Shown: positions 1 through 5,613 of the stretch, piece by piece | Layout of the letters: the number at the start of each line of letters is the position of its first letter | Position numbering within the stretch: the first letter of the stretch is position 1 | Origin: JBBKWH01 sp041165345 | GTDB lineage: Bacteria > Pseudomonadota > Gammaproteobacteria > Pseudomonadales > Moraxellaceae | Assembly (NCBI GenBank): GCA_041165345.1 | Contig: JBEANQ010000093.1 | Location: forward strand, 1 to 9,861 | Length of the DNA: 9,861 nucleotides | Reading direction: 5' to 3' | Position numbers and translations under genes: made by a program | The notes under the pieces: model-generated | What the model was told of the DNA's origin: nothing | Seen by the model: only the letters and a program-made list of their open reading frames with translations | Databases searched by the model: none

Positions 1-1648
1 AGTCTTGATAGTCAAAATCCAACAACACAGGCGCCGAAAAATCACGCAGTAACGACACCACCGGCGCAGCGGTCACGCCCTCAAACACAAAGGTCTGCTC
101 GGCCTGATCCAACATCAGCATCCGCTCGGCCAGCAATTGCCCTGTACTGCGATCAAACAACGCCGTACTGACCGGAATGGGCAATGCCACTGGCTCGGCA
201 TAGTTTGGTTTTTTGGGGGTGTGTTGACGCAAGGTCAAGTGGTAGGTCTGTGTGAGCGCGTCATACTGCCCTTGCCCACTGACACAAGGCGTGGCCGGTT
301 GGCTGTACCATGTGAGAAAATGCCGAACATCAATACCCGAACCATCGCTGAGGCTATTCAATAAATCTTCAACCGTGACCGCTTGGCCGTCATGCCGACG
401 GAAGTATTCATCAGTGCCCAAACGGAATTTTTCTGCACCCAGCAAGGTGGCGATCATGCGGACAATTTCTGCGCCTTTGTCGTAGACCGTGGCGGTATAA
501 AAATTATTAATTTCGACAAAATGATCAGGCCGTGGCGGATGCGACATCGGGCCAGCATCTTCTGCAAATTGCGCGGTTTTTAGGCTGGAGACGTCATCAA
601 TCCGTTGCACCGCAGGCGATTGCAAGGTGTCCGAAAACGACTGATCCCGAAACACCGTAAAGCCTTCTTTTAAACACAATTGAAACCAATCACGGCAGGT
701 AATGCGGTTACCCGTCCAGTTATGAAAGTATTCGTGTGCAATGGTCGATTTCACATAAAAATTGCTGGGGTCAGTGGTGGTCTGTGGGTCAGACAACACG
801 CAGGCGGTATTAAAAATATTCAGCCCTTTGTTTTCCATCGCGCCCATATTGAACTGGCTCACCGCCACGATCATATAGTTGTCGAGGTCATACGGACGGC
901 CATACACGTCTTCATCCCACTGCATCGAGTCTTTTAATGCCTGCATCCCCACATGGCATTTGTCTAGATCACGGGCTTCGGTGTATAGCTCTAACGACAC
1001 TACGCGGCCTTCACTGGTGGTAAAGGTATCTTTGAGTACCGCCAAATCACCCACCACGCAGGCAAATAAATAACTAGGCTTATGGGTGGGGTCTTGCCAA
1101 ATTGCATAATGCCGCCCAGCGCCAGCATCTCCGTGTTCGATCAGGTTGCCATTGGCCAGCAGCGTGGGATATTTAAGATCCGCCTCAAGGCGCGTGGTAT
1201 ACACACTCAGCACATCAGGACGGTCTGGAAAGAAGGTTATTTTACGAAAACCCTCTGGCTCATTTTGGGTCACAAACAGGTTGCCCGCCTGATACAGGCC
1301 TTCGAGCTGGGTGTTGCTTTCTGGATGAATCCGCACGCAGGTTTGCACCACGCAGCGGTCGGGTGCGCCCAAAATCGTTAGGTTGTCGGCGGTCAGTTGA
1401 TACTGATCAGCCGTCAGCGGCACACCATCAACGCTGACCTCCAGAAGCTCTAGATCCCGACCCAACAGCACCAGTTCGCCCATGTGTTGACGCTGCATGA
1501 CGAGGGTGCAATTGACCCGTGTTTCATGGTCATACAGGTTGATATTTAGTTCGACGCTGGCCACGCGATACACCGGTGGTTGATAGTCTTTGAGATAAAC
1601 CACCGGATGAGCGGCTGCGGTGTCGTCGGAATGGGTGGCAATGTTCAT
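1..1648 (-). CDS. pepN: Aminopeptidase N (M1 family zinc metallopeptidase), 3' end cut by window edge
   Basis: This is a cytosolic zinc exopeptidase that removes N-terminal residues from peptides late in protein turnover. Translating the minus strand from ATG 1648 gives 549 uninterrupted residues; E. coli PepN has about 870, so roughly the last third is outside. All key residues are visible: the substrate-anchoring GAMEN at 269-273, the zinc site H305-E-Y-F-H309 with E328 in LKEG, and the catalytic Tyr389 in TVYDKGAE. Each sits 8 residues after its E. coli counterpart. The stretch EGFRKITFFPDRPDV near residues 120-135 is also typical. The ATG is preceded by AAGGAT at 1654-1659, which supports this start; another ATG just upstream is out of frame. 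The gene follows the rraA operon on the same strand, but a terminator and a candidate promoter of its own lie between. The catalytic core looks intact, and identification is secure. Confidence 0.97.
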   Translation of the reverse strand, partial: MNIATHSDDTAAAHPVVYLKDYQPPVYRVASVELNINLYDHETRVNCTLVMQRQHMGELVLLGRDLELLEVSVDGVPLTADQYQLTADNLTILGAPDRCVVQTCVRIHPESNTQLEGLYQAGNLFVTQNEPEGFRKITFFPDRPDVLSVYTTRLEADLKYPTLLANGNLIEHGDAGAGRHYAIWQDPTHKPSYLFACVVGDLAVLKDTFTTSEGRVVSLELYTEARDLDKCHVGMQALKDSMQWDEDVYGRPYDLDNYMIVAVSQFNMGAMENKGLNIFNTACVLSDPQTTTDPSNFYVKSTIAHEYFHNWTGNRITCRDWFQLCLKEGFTVFRDQSFSDTLQSPAVQRIDDVSSLKTAQFAEDAGPMSHPPRPDHFVEINNFYTATVYDKGAEIVRMIATLLGAEKFRLGTDEYFRRHDGQAVTVEDLLNSLSDGSGIDVRHFLTWYSQPATPCVSGQGQYDALTQTYHLTLRQHTPKKPNYAEPVALPIPVSTALFDRSTGQLLAERMLMLDQAEQTFVFEGVTAAPVVSLLRDFSAPVLLDFDYQD

Positions 1649-1701
1649 AACGTATCCTTATGCATAGGGCAAAACGCACGAGAGCCTGTGGCGCGCTATG
1701 G

Positions 1702-1731
1702 TTTATGTGGGGATGATGCGCGCACTGACAA
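1702..1731 (-). promoter_or_regulatory. Candidate sigma70 promoter of pepN
   Basis: On the minus strand, TTGTCA (1726-1731, one mismatch to the -35 consensus) is followed after 18 nt by CATAAA (1702-1707, two mismatches to the -10). It would give a leader of about 45-50 nt before the pepN ATG. It lies downstream of the terminator that ends the preceding operon, where pepN would need its own promoter. This is a match by eye only. Confidence 0.4.
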
Positions 1732-1755
1732 TAGGCACATGCTGATTTACACCGA

Positions 1756-1785
1756 TAAAAAAACGCGCACCCATGGGCACGCGTT
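1756..1785 (-). terminator. Rho-independent terminator of the SDR-rraA-GST operon
   Basis: Read on the minus strand, an 11-bp stem (arms 1775-1785 and 1762-1772, outer part AACGCG/CGCGTT) encloses a very short loop and runs into a run of seven T (1757-1763). Two pairs inside the stem are G-U wobbles in the minus transcript but would be A-C mismatches in a plus transcript, so it is directional. It starts 25 nt after the stop of the twin GST-N gene and therefore separates that operon from pepN. Confidence 0.85.
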
Positions 1786-1809
1786 GACAACACATCACAC
1801 CGGCTGCAC

Positions 1810-2583
1810 TTAGGCGTAGGTTTGGTTTAAATACGCCAAAATCGCTTTAGACTCAAACAAACTGACGCCAGTATTGGGGTCAACCAAATACGGCACTTGC
1901 ATCTTGCCTTGCATGACGGGCAGCAATTGCGCACGTTTGCCGCCCACCAACGGGACATACGGGCCGGGTTTGGCACGCAGCACCGCAGGCCCCATGTCTT
2001 GCCAGCGTTCTTTGGCCACGTTATGCAGCACATAGGAAATTTCTAGCTCACACAAGCGCTCACGGACAGGGCGGCTGTACGGGCTGGCTTCAAAGCTCCA
2101 CAGCGCCAGTTTTTGGGCAGGTGCAGTGCGGGTGTCATTGCCTGCGGCGGCTTTTAGGCCACGCATGCGGCTGGCAGCACTGATCAACATGCCAGAGATC
2201 GGCGTGTCCGAGAGGTTTTTCCACTTGGCGGGGGTTTTGCCGTGCTTGCCGTAGGTGGCAAATAAATAGTCAATAATCGCTTGCGACTCTAAAAGCACTG
2301 TGCCGGTGTTGTCATCCACCAACAGCGGAAACTGCGACTCGCCAGACAGCGCAATCGCGTCTGCCCGAAAGCGCCTGCCATTTTTGGGGCAAGGATAAAT
2401 TTCAACGTCTAAGTTGAGCAAGGTCAGCACTTCACGCACCCGACGACAGAAGGGGCAGCCTTCCATGTCGTACAGTTTAAGCAGTAACGGGGGTTGTTGT
2501 GGAAACGCCGTTCCCATCACACCCCGTCCGCCTTCAAGCAAGGTCGATAACACGGACTGCAAAATTGTGATCTGATGTCCCAT
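1810..2583 (-). CDS. Twin glutaredoxin/GST N-terminal-domain protein
   Basis: This 257-residue protein has two thioredoxin-fold (GST_N) modules in tandem and no C-terminal all-helical GST domain. Module 1 spans about residues 33-112. It has a CPFC redox site (43-46), a predicted cis-Pro after F85, and the glutathione-side-chain motif LLESQAI at 97-103. Module 2 spans about 159-257. It has SPYS (167-170) where the first module has CPFC, a predicted cis-Pro at V230-P231, and LFESKAI at 242-248. Related two-module proteins are known from cyanobacteria and plant plastids, but their substrates are not established to my knowledge, so glutathione-linked thiol exchange is inferred. Only module 1 keeps cysteines in its active-site motif. 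It is the last gene of a three-gene operon, and TAAGGAG 6 nt upstream of its ATG contains the rraA stop. A downstream Met (residue 23) is a less likely start. Confidence 0.85.
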   Translation of the reverse strand: MGHQITILQSVLSTLLEGGRGVMGTAFPQQPPLLLKLYDMEGCPFCRRVREVLTLLNLDVEIYPCPKNGRRFRADAIALSGESQFPLLVDDNTGTVLLESQAIIDYLFATYGKHGKTPAKWKNLSDTPISGMLISAASRMRGLKAAAGNDTRTAPAQKLALWSFEASPYSRPVRERLCELEISYVLHNVAKERWQDMGPAVLRAKPGPYVPLVGGKRAQLLPVMQGKMQVPYLVDPNTGVSLFESKAILAYLNQTYA

Positions 2584-2589
2584 GGGGTG

Positions 2590-2596
2590 CTCCTTA
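2590..2596 (-). promoter_or_regulatory. Shine-Dalgarno of the twin GST-N gene embedding the rraA stop codon
   Basis: The minus strand reads TAAGGAG, then 6 nt, then ATG. The TAA (2594-2596) is the rraA stop, so a ribosome terminating on rraA sits on the ribosome binding site of the next gene. This fixes the ATG at 2583 and suggests translational coupling or reinitiation. Confidence 0.8.
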
Positions 2597-3103
2597 CAGA
2601 TGAATCAGGGGTTGGGTCGACACAAGAATGCCGTTGTTATCGGCATACAAATACATGCCTTCGGCAATGGTGAGGCCGCCAAACTGTACAGTCAGACCGA
2701 CTTCACCCGCGCCTTTGCGGTTACTTTTTTGCGGAATACACGCCAAGGCTTGCACCCCCAAATCAAGCGTCGCCAGTGCGTCAACGTCACGCACGCAGCC
2801 GTACACCACAACACCAGCCCAGCCATGTGCAACAGCACTTTCGGCAATCATGTCGCCAAGCAACGCACAACGCATGGACGCGCCGCCATCCACCACCAAC
2901 ACACGGCCATCACCTGCTGTGGCCAGCAACTCTTTTACCCGTGAGTTGTCTTCAAAACATTTGACCGTGACCACTGCACCACCAAAGGCACGGCGACCGC
3001 CAAAGTTTTTAAACGACTTGCCGTCTATTGAAGGCGAACAGACTTGCGTCTGTGGATGATCATCTAACAGATCACAGGTGACAAAAGCAGGTTTTGAGGT
3101 CAC
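2594..3103 (-). CDS. rraA: RraA family protein (RNase E activity regulator A / HMG-type aldolase fold)
   Basis: This 169-residue protein matches RraA over its whole length: NFGGRRAFGG at 33-42, TVKCFEDN at 46-53, RVLVVDGGAS at 67-76, VVYGCVRDVD at 99-108 and LYADNNGI near the C-terminus. E. coli RraA is a trimeric ring of 161 residues that binds RNase E and damps its activity. Unlike E. coli RraA, this copy has the full D-x20-R-D motif (D84, R105, D106) that supplies the metal site of the related 4-hydroxy-4-methyl-2-oxoglutarate aldolases, so oxo-acid aldolase or decarboxylase activity is possible. I chose GTG 3103 because GGAG (3112-3115) lies 8 nt upstream and homology starts here. The open frame continues 40 codons upstream, but that part only shadows the preceding gene. 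The start overlaps the previous stop as GTGA. Confidence 0.92.
   Translation of the reverse strand: MTSKPAFVTCDLLDDHPQTQVCSPSIDGKSFKNFGGRRAFGGAVVTVKCFEDNSRVKELLATAGDGRVLVVDGGASMRCALLGDMIAESAVAHGWAGVVVYGCVRDVDALATLDLGVQALACIPQKSNRKGAGEVGLTVQFGGLTIAEGMYLYADNNGILVSTQPLIHL
3100..3103 (-). promoter_or_regulatory. GTGA stop/start overlap coupling the SDR gene to rraA
   Basis: The four bases GTGA hold the rraA start (GTG, 3101-3103) and the stop of the preceding gene (TGA, 3100-3102). GGAG at 3112-3115, inside the upstream coding sequence, is the only good ribosome binding site nearby. The arrangement is typical of translational coupling. Confidence 0.8.
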
Positions 3104-3813
3104 TGGACGGTCTCCAAGGTCAGTTTGAGCATGTCGGCATTGGAATACACTCGCGCAGGCAATGCAAGCGTGGGACGTGCCACGGTGTCTGGTGTCTGGC
3201 TTGCCGTCATCGCCACCTGACACATCGCCTGTGCCACACGGTCCGCCTCAATGGGACGCAGGGCAAAGGTCGCGGGAATCAGCGGCTTGACCCAACCAAA
3301 TGCGGTTTGAGCCAAATGCTCACCAAAACGCTCATCGTTGTGTTCGCCTAACAACAAGGAAGGCTGAAAAATAGAAATGCGGTCAAATAACAATGCGCCG
3401 ATGTCTTGTTCGATATCACCTTTGATTTTATTGTAAAACACCATCGACTGTGCTGATGCACCCGCTGCCGACAACAGCAAAAAATGAGTGGTCTGTTGGC
3501 GCAAACACGCGCGGGCAAAGGTGAGCGTATAGCCGTAATCGATCTGGCGAAAGCGTGCTTTACTCCCCGCCTGTTTGAGCGTTGTGCCAAGGGTACTAAA
3601 GGCATCTGCCCCTTGTAAATTGAGCGTCGCTAATGCGGCATCAAGTTGAGAAAAATCGGGCACCAATAGCGGCTGAATACACGCGTCGTCATAGGCTTCT
3701 GGACGACGTGTAACCGCAATAATACGATCATAATGACCTGACGCTGCCAATGCGTGCATGAGTTGCCGCCCAACCAAACCGGTTGCACCAATCACAATGG
3801 CCTTTTTGAGCAT
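3100..3813 (-). CDS. TIP30/NmrA-like NAD(P)-binding oxidoreductase (atypical SDR)
   Basis: This 237-residue Rossmann-fold protein begins with a glycine-rich dinucleotide-binding loop, GATGLVG (9-15), directly after the first strand (KKAIVI). An Arg pair (R36-R37) at the end of strand 2 is compatible with NADP(H) preference. The segment FSTLGTT (72-78) resembles the region after strand 4 in TIP30/HTATIP2-type proteins. LLLSAAGA (112-119) and Y127-x3-K131 give the SDR Ser/Tyr/Lys catalytic layout. The substrate cannot be told from sequence. There is no signal peptide or membrane segment, so it is likely cytosolic. ATG 3813 follows GAGGTGA (3817-3823). It is the first gene of an operon with rraA and the twin GST-N gene. 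I see no convincing minus-strand promoter in the gap upstream. Confidence 0.85.
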   Translation of the reverse strand: MLKKAIVIGATGLVGRQLMHALAASGHYDRIIAVTRRPEAYDDACIQPLLVPDFSQLDAALATLNLQGADAFSTLGTTLKQAGSKARFRQIDYGYTLTFARACLRQQTTHFLLLSAAGASAQSMVFYNKIKGDIEQDIGALLFDRISIFQPSLLLGEHNDERFGEHLAQTAFGWVKPLIPATFALRPIEADRVAQAMCQVAMTASQTPDTVARPTLALPARVYSNADMLKLTLETVQ

Positions 3814-3875
3814 AGATCACCTCTTGTTTGAACCACATCTGGGTCTTGATCGCATCAGACTAGCTGTTTTTGCGA

Positions 3876-3884
3876 TGGTATAAT
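3876..3884 (+). promoter_or_regulatory. Extended -10 promoter P1 of rpsT
   Basis: TGGTATAAT is a perfect -10 hexamer (3879-3884) preceded by the TGn extension. No good -35 lies 16-18 nt upstream, as is usual for extended -10 promoters. Transcription would start near 3891, about 210 nt before the rpsT start codon. Confidence 0.6.
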
Positions 3885-3978
3885 GCAATAAATACGTATC
3901 TTACCGACCCTACTCGCAACGATCTATGGCTGATTTGACCGTCAATCCAGCACAACACACCACAAAATGCCTTTACCC

Positions 3979-4007
3979 TTGACTTTGTATGAGGGTCTGG
4001 GCAAAAT
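3979..4007 (+). promoter_or_regulatory. Candidate second promoter P2 of rpsT
   Basis: TTGACT (3979-3984, one mismatch) and CAAAAT (4002-4007, two mismatches) are separated by 17 nt. Transcription would start near 4014, leaving a leader of about 87 nt. E. coli rpsT is also read from two promoters, which makes the arrangement plausible but does not prove it. Confidence 0.45.
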
Positions 4008-4087
4008 TCGCCACTTGTTTACGGGCCGGGCTGGCCGTCTGCCTGATGCAGATTGTCGCCAGATGCCCGACCCTGACCCCAATTTTT

Positions 4088-4093
4088 AAGGAG
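4088..4093 (+). promoter_or_regulatory. Shine-Dalgarno fixing the GTG start of rpsT
   Basis: AAGGAG lies 7 nt before GTG 4101. No in-frame ATG near the start gives the conserved S20 N-terminus, so a strong ribosome binding site is paired here with a non-ATG start codon. Confidence 0.85.
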
Positions 4094-4100
4094 TGCACGA

Positions 4101-4373
4101 GTGGCAAACTCTGCTCAAGCCAAAAAACGCGCCCGTCAAAACGTCAAGCAGCGTCAACACAACGCCAGCATGCGTTCGATGGTTCGTACCTACATCAAGA
4201 AAGTTGTCAATGCAATCGCAACTGGCGAATACGCCACTGCAACTGCAGCGTACAAACTTGCTGTTCCTGTGATTGACCGTATGGCCGACAAAGGCATCAT
4301 TCACAAAAACAAAGCAGCTCGTCATAAGAGCCGCCTGAACGGCCACATCAAAGCGTTGGCAACTGCTGCCTAA
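4101..4373 (+). CDS. rpsT: 30S ribosomal protein S20
   Basis: S20 is a helical primary 16S rRNA-binding protein of the small subunit. The 90-residue product (E. coli: 87) starts with the conserved MANSAQAKKRARQN and is rich in Lys/Arg. It contains the typical RSMVRTYIKKV helix (about 25-35) and ends in the basic segment KNKAARHKSRLNGHIKAL. The start codon is GTG with a strong Shine-Dalgarno. In E. coli the rpsT start is UUG and S20 represses its own translation, so the non-ATG start may reflect similar feedback; that is inference. The gene stands alone: it has its own promoters and is closed by a strong bidirectional terminator just downstream. Confidence 0.98.
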   Translation: MANSAQAKKRARQNVKQRQHNASMRSMVRTYIKKVVNAIATGEYATATAAYKLAVPVIDRMADKGIIHKNKAARHKSRLNGHIKALATAA

Positions 4374-4390
4374 TCGCGTGATGTGATCTT

Positions 4391-4421
4391 AAAAAAACCC
4401 GCGTTGATCGCGGGTTTTTTT
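4391..4421. terminator. Bidirectional Rho-independent terminator between rpsT and the phosphatase gene
   Basis: A perfect 13-bp inverted repeat (arms 4391-4403 and 4409-4421) has a CCCGCG/CGCGGG core, a 5-nt loop TTGAT, and seven A on one side and seven T on the other. It therefore works for transcripts from both strands: 18 nt after the rpsT stop, and 28 nt after the stop of the converging minus-strand gene. Confidence 0.95.
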
Positions 4422-4448
4422 ATGGGCGCACAACACCTGCACCCGCGC

Positions 4449-5225
4449 TTATTCGCCCCCAAGGTCATTCGTCGGCTTGATGCCGGAAAACCCTTGGATC
4501 GGATGACGAAACTGCTGGCCACGCCATACCCAATGTAAGTGTGACTGGTCAAAGGTTTCGCCTTCAAACCACAAAAACACCCCTTCCATCATGTCCGGCC
4601 AGTCGTCCCATGTGATACGCGCATGGCCTGCCATGACCGCCAACAATGCCGCCAAAATGGTGTCATGACTCACGGCCAACAACAACGTCGAGTGAGCGTG
4701 TGATTGATGTGCATGCAACAAGGCCAAAATATCAAATACACCCTGATGCGGCTGCTTCATACCGGGCAAAGCATTGTCTAAAAAATGATTAATAAAATTA
4801 AGCGGGCCATGCTGACGAAATAACGGTCCGGCCTGTACCACATCCACCACAAAGCTACCCGGTTCGACCAGCAACGCGGTGGTGTGTACCGGCGGCGCAG
4901 TCAATGCGGAGTCGTGCCGCGACTGGCCGTCTAGCATTAAGGTGGCGGTGTCAATACAACGTTGAATGGGACTACTTAAACAAGCGGCAATCCATCGACC
5001 GGTTTGCTCGGCCAAGTGATGCCCCCAATCCTCGGCCAACTGACGGCCCGCAGGGGTTAAGGGCAGATCATAACTGGCAAAGCCCTGCCCTGAGGTACGC
5101 TCACGCACCGAATGCCGCGTCAATAAAATTAACGGTTGATGCAGATCAGGCAACAGCGGCAGTGCCTGTAACATACTGGAGGGCAATGCCGAAAACGCCA
5201 GTAGGCGAGCAGAAGGGTCAGACAT
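4449..5225 (-). CDS. Histidine phosphatase superfamily protein
   Basis: This 258-residue protein has the superfamily's catalytic elements: R37-H38-S-V-R41 (the nucleophile His; the usual RHG Gly is Ser here), SSPIQR (84-89) giving a phosphate-binding Arg89, an acidic candidate E121 in LVEPG, and S186-H187-D188-T (second catalytic His). The H-D pair and RHxVRxxT resemble branch 2 (acid phosphatase/phytase type), while the short length resembles branch 1. The substrate is unknown. No signal peptide is evident, although about 30 residues precede the first strand (PLILLT). I chose ATG 5225. A TTG three codons upstream is possible, and neither start has a good Shine-Dalgarno. The gene is monocistronic, bounded by its own promoter and a shared terminator. 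A cytosolic phosphatase or mutase-like role is inferred; specificity is open. Confidence 0.82.
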   Translation of the reverse strand: MSDPSARLLAFSALPSSMLQALPLLPDLHQPLILLTRHSVRERTSGQGFASYDLPLTPAGRQLAEDWGHHLAEQTGRWIAACLSSPIQRCIDTATLMLDGQSRHDSALTAPPVHTTALLVEPGSFVVDVVQAGPLFRQHGPLNFINHFLDNALPGMKQPHQGVFDILALLHAHQSHAHSTLLLAVSHDTILAALLAVMAGHARITWDDWPDMMEGVFLWFEGETFDQSHLHWVWRGQQFRHPIQGFSGIKPTNDLGGE

Positions 5226-5248
5226 AAGAATCAAACGCCGGTTTCAAT

Positions 5249-5278
5249 ATTAAACATGTCAGAAGGATTTCTTGCCAA
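5249..5278 (-). promoter_or_regulatory. Sigma70-like promoter of the histidine phosphatase gene
   Basis: On the minus strand, TTGGCA (5273-5278) and TTTAAT (5249-5254) each differ from consensus at one position and are 18 nt apart. The start point would leave only about 20 nt of leader before ATG 5225. That fits the lack of a clear Shine-Dalgarno there. Confidence 0.55.
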
Positions 5279-5295
5279 CGATCATAACATGATCG
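5279..5295. repeat. 17-bp palindrome, candidate operator
   Basis: CGATCAT and ATGATCG form perfect 7-bp arms around AAC. The element touches the upstream edge of the phosphatase promoter's -35, a typical site for a dimeric regulator. The binding factor is unknown. It lies about 320 nt from the MerR-type gene on the other side of the same intergenic region. Confidence 0.45.
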
Positions 5296-5602
5296 GTCAT
5301 TGAGACTGGAATCAGCCTACACTCGACCACACTCTGTTGACTGAACAAACCGATCAAGTTGTTTGTATTTGTGGAGTCAAATAAGCGATCTTGTACCAAG
5401 TTTTGCTCTACAAATGCGAAACAGACGCATTAAATCCTGTTAAGCCTTTGAACATCGCGAAGCGAACATATTTTTTGTTTAATACAAACACGGACAATCC
5501 TACTTAACTGAGGGTCTTTGTCCAAGCTGATCACCCACGCATGTTGCATATGATATGTGGTGGGAGCCGTTTTATTGACATCAGCCCCCCATCATGTTGT
5601 TT

Positions 5603-5606
5603 GGAG
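5603..5606 (+). promoter_or_regulatory. Shine-Dalgarno choosing the start of the B12-binding MerR regulator
   Basis: GGAG lies 7 nt before ATG 5614. The reading frame is open back to a GTG at 5557, but that start has no comparable ribosome binding site, and the extra 19 residues are not part of the HTH domain. Confidence 0.75.
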
Positions 5607-5613
5607 TTGTGCC

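Larger units (their letters stand above)
3814..4100 (+). other. Intergenic region with rpsT promoters and leader
   Basis: This 287-nt gap separates the divergent SDR operon and rpsT. It holds two candidate plus-strand promoters (listed separately), so S20 transcripts would carry leaders of about 210 and about 85 nt. Within the leader, small hairpins can be drawn at about 4020-4038 (ACGG/CCGT with a bulge, loop GGGCT) and about 4038-4053 (GTCTGC/GCAGAT, 5-nt loop). I see no tRNA, no convincing small gene, and no clear promoter for the minus-strand operon, although one must lie here or overlap the rpsT promoter. Confidence 0.6.
5226..5613. other. 388-nt AT-rich divergent intergenic region with candidate operators
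   Basis: This region separates the phosphatase gene (leftward) from the B12-binding MerR gene (rightward). It contains the leftward promoter and 17-bp palindrome listed separately. TTGTA occurs at 5363-5367 and 5391-5395, and its complement TACAA at 5409-5413 and 5483-5487. The outermost pair forms a 10-bp inverted repeat (TGTTTGTATT at 5360-5369, complement at 5481-5490). A rightward -10 could be TATGAT (5549-5554), but it lacks a convincing -35. I find no coding sequence or RNA gene. Confidence 0.5.

Noticed and set aside
1530..1813. Open frames on both strands over the pepN start and upstream gap
   Set aside because: They overlap the verified pepN N-terminus or the terminator and show no recognisable domain, so they are shadows.
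1830..1842. 13-base word AATACGCCAAAAT shared with 8930-8942
   Set aside because: Both copies lie inside unrelated coding sequences and encode different residues, so this looks like chance rather than a repeat element.
3104..3223. Extended rraA start 40 codons upstream
   Set aside because: This stretch lies entirely within the preceding gene in another frame, shows no RraA homology, and the GTG at 3103 has a well-placed GGAG.
3926..3982. Short open frame in the rpsT leader (MADLTVNPAQHTTKCLYP)
   Set aside because: It has no Shine-Dalgarno, is only 18 codons long, and its end overlaps the candidate P2 -35. There is no sign of a leader-peptide mechanism such as codon runs next to an attenuator.
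4086..4346. Antisense open frame across rpsT
   Set aside because: It is the reverse-frame shadow of a well-conserved ribosomal protein gene, with no promoter, no Shine-Dalgarno and no recognisable product.
5575..5580. Perfect TTGACA just upstream of the B12-binding regulator
   Set aside because: No acceptable -10 lies 16-18 nt downstream, and the spacing would put transcription start at or beyond the Shine-Dalgarno.
5557..5613. 19-residue N-terminal extension of the B12-binding regulator from GTG 5557
   Set aside because: It has no good ribosome binding site, and the ATG at 5614 has one at 7 nt spacing.
5226..5613. Tandem 11-bp direct repeats of the kind bound by Thermus CarH
   Set aside because: Checking the pattern T-n-n-A-C-A and its complement gave only one partial match (near 5407-5412) and no tandem array.
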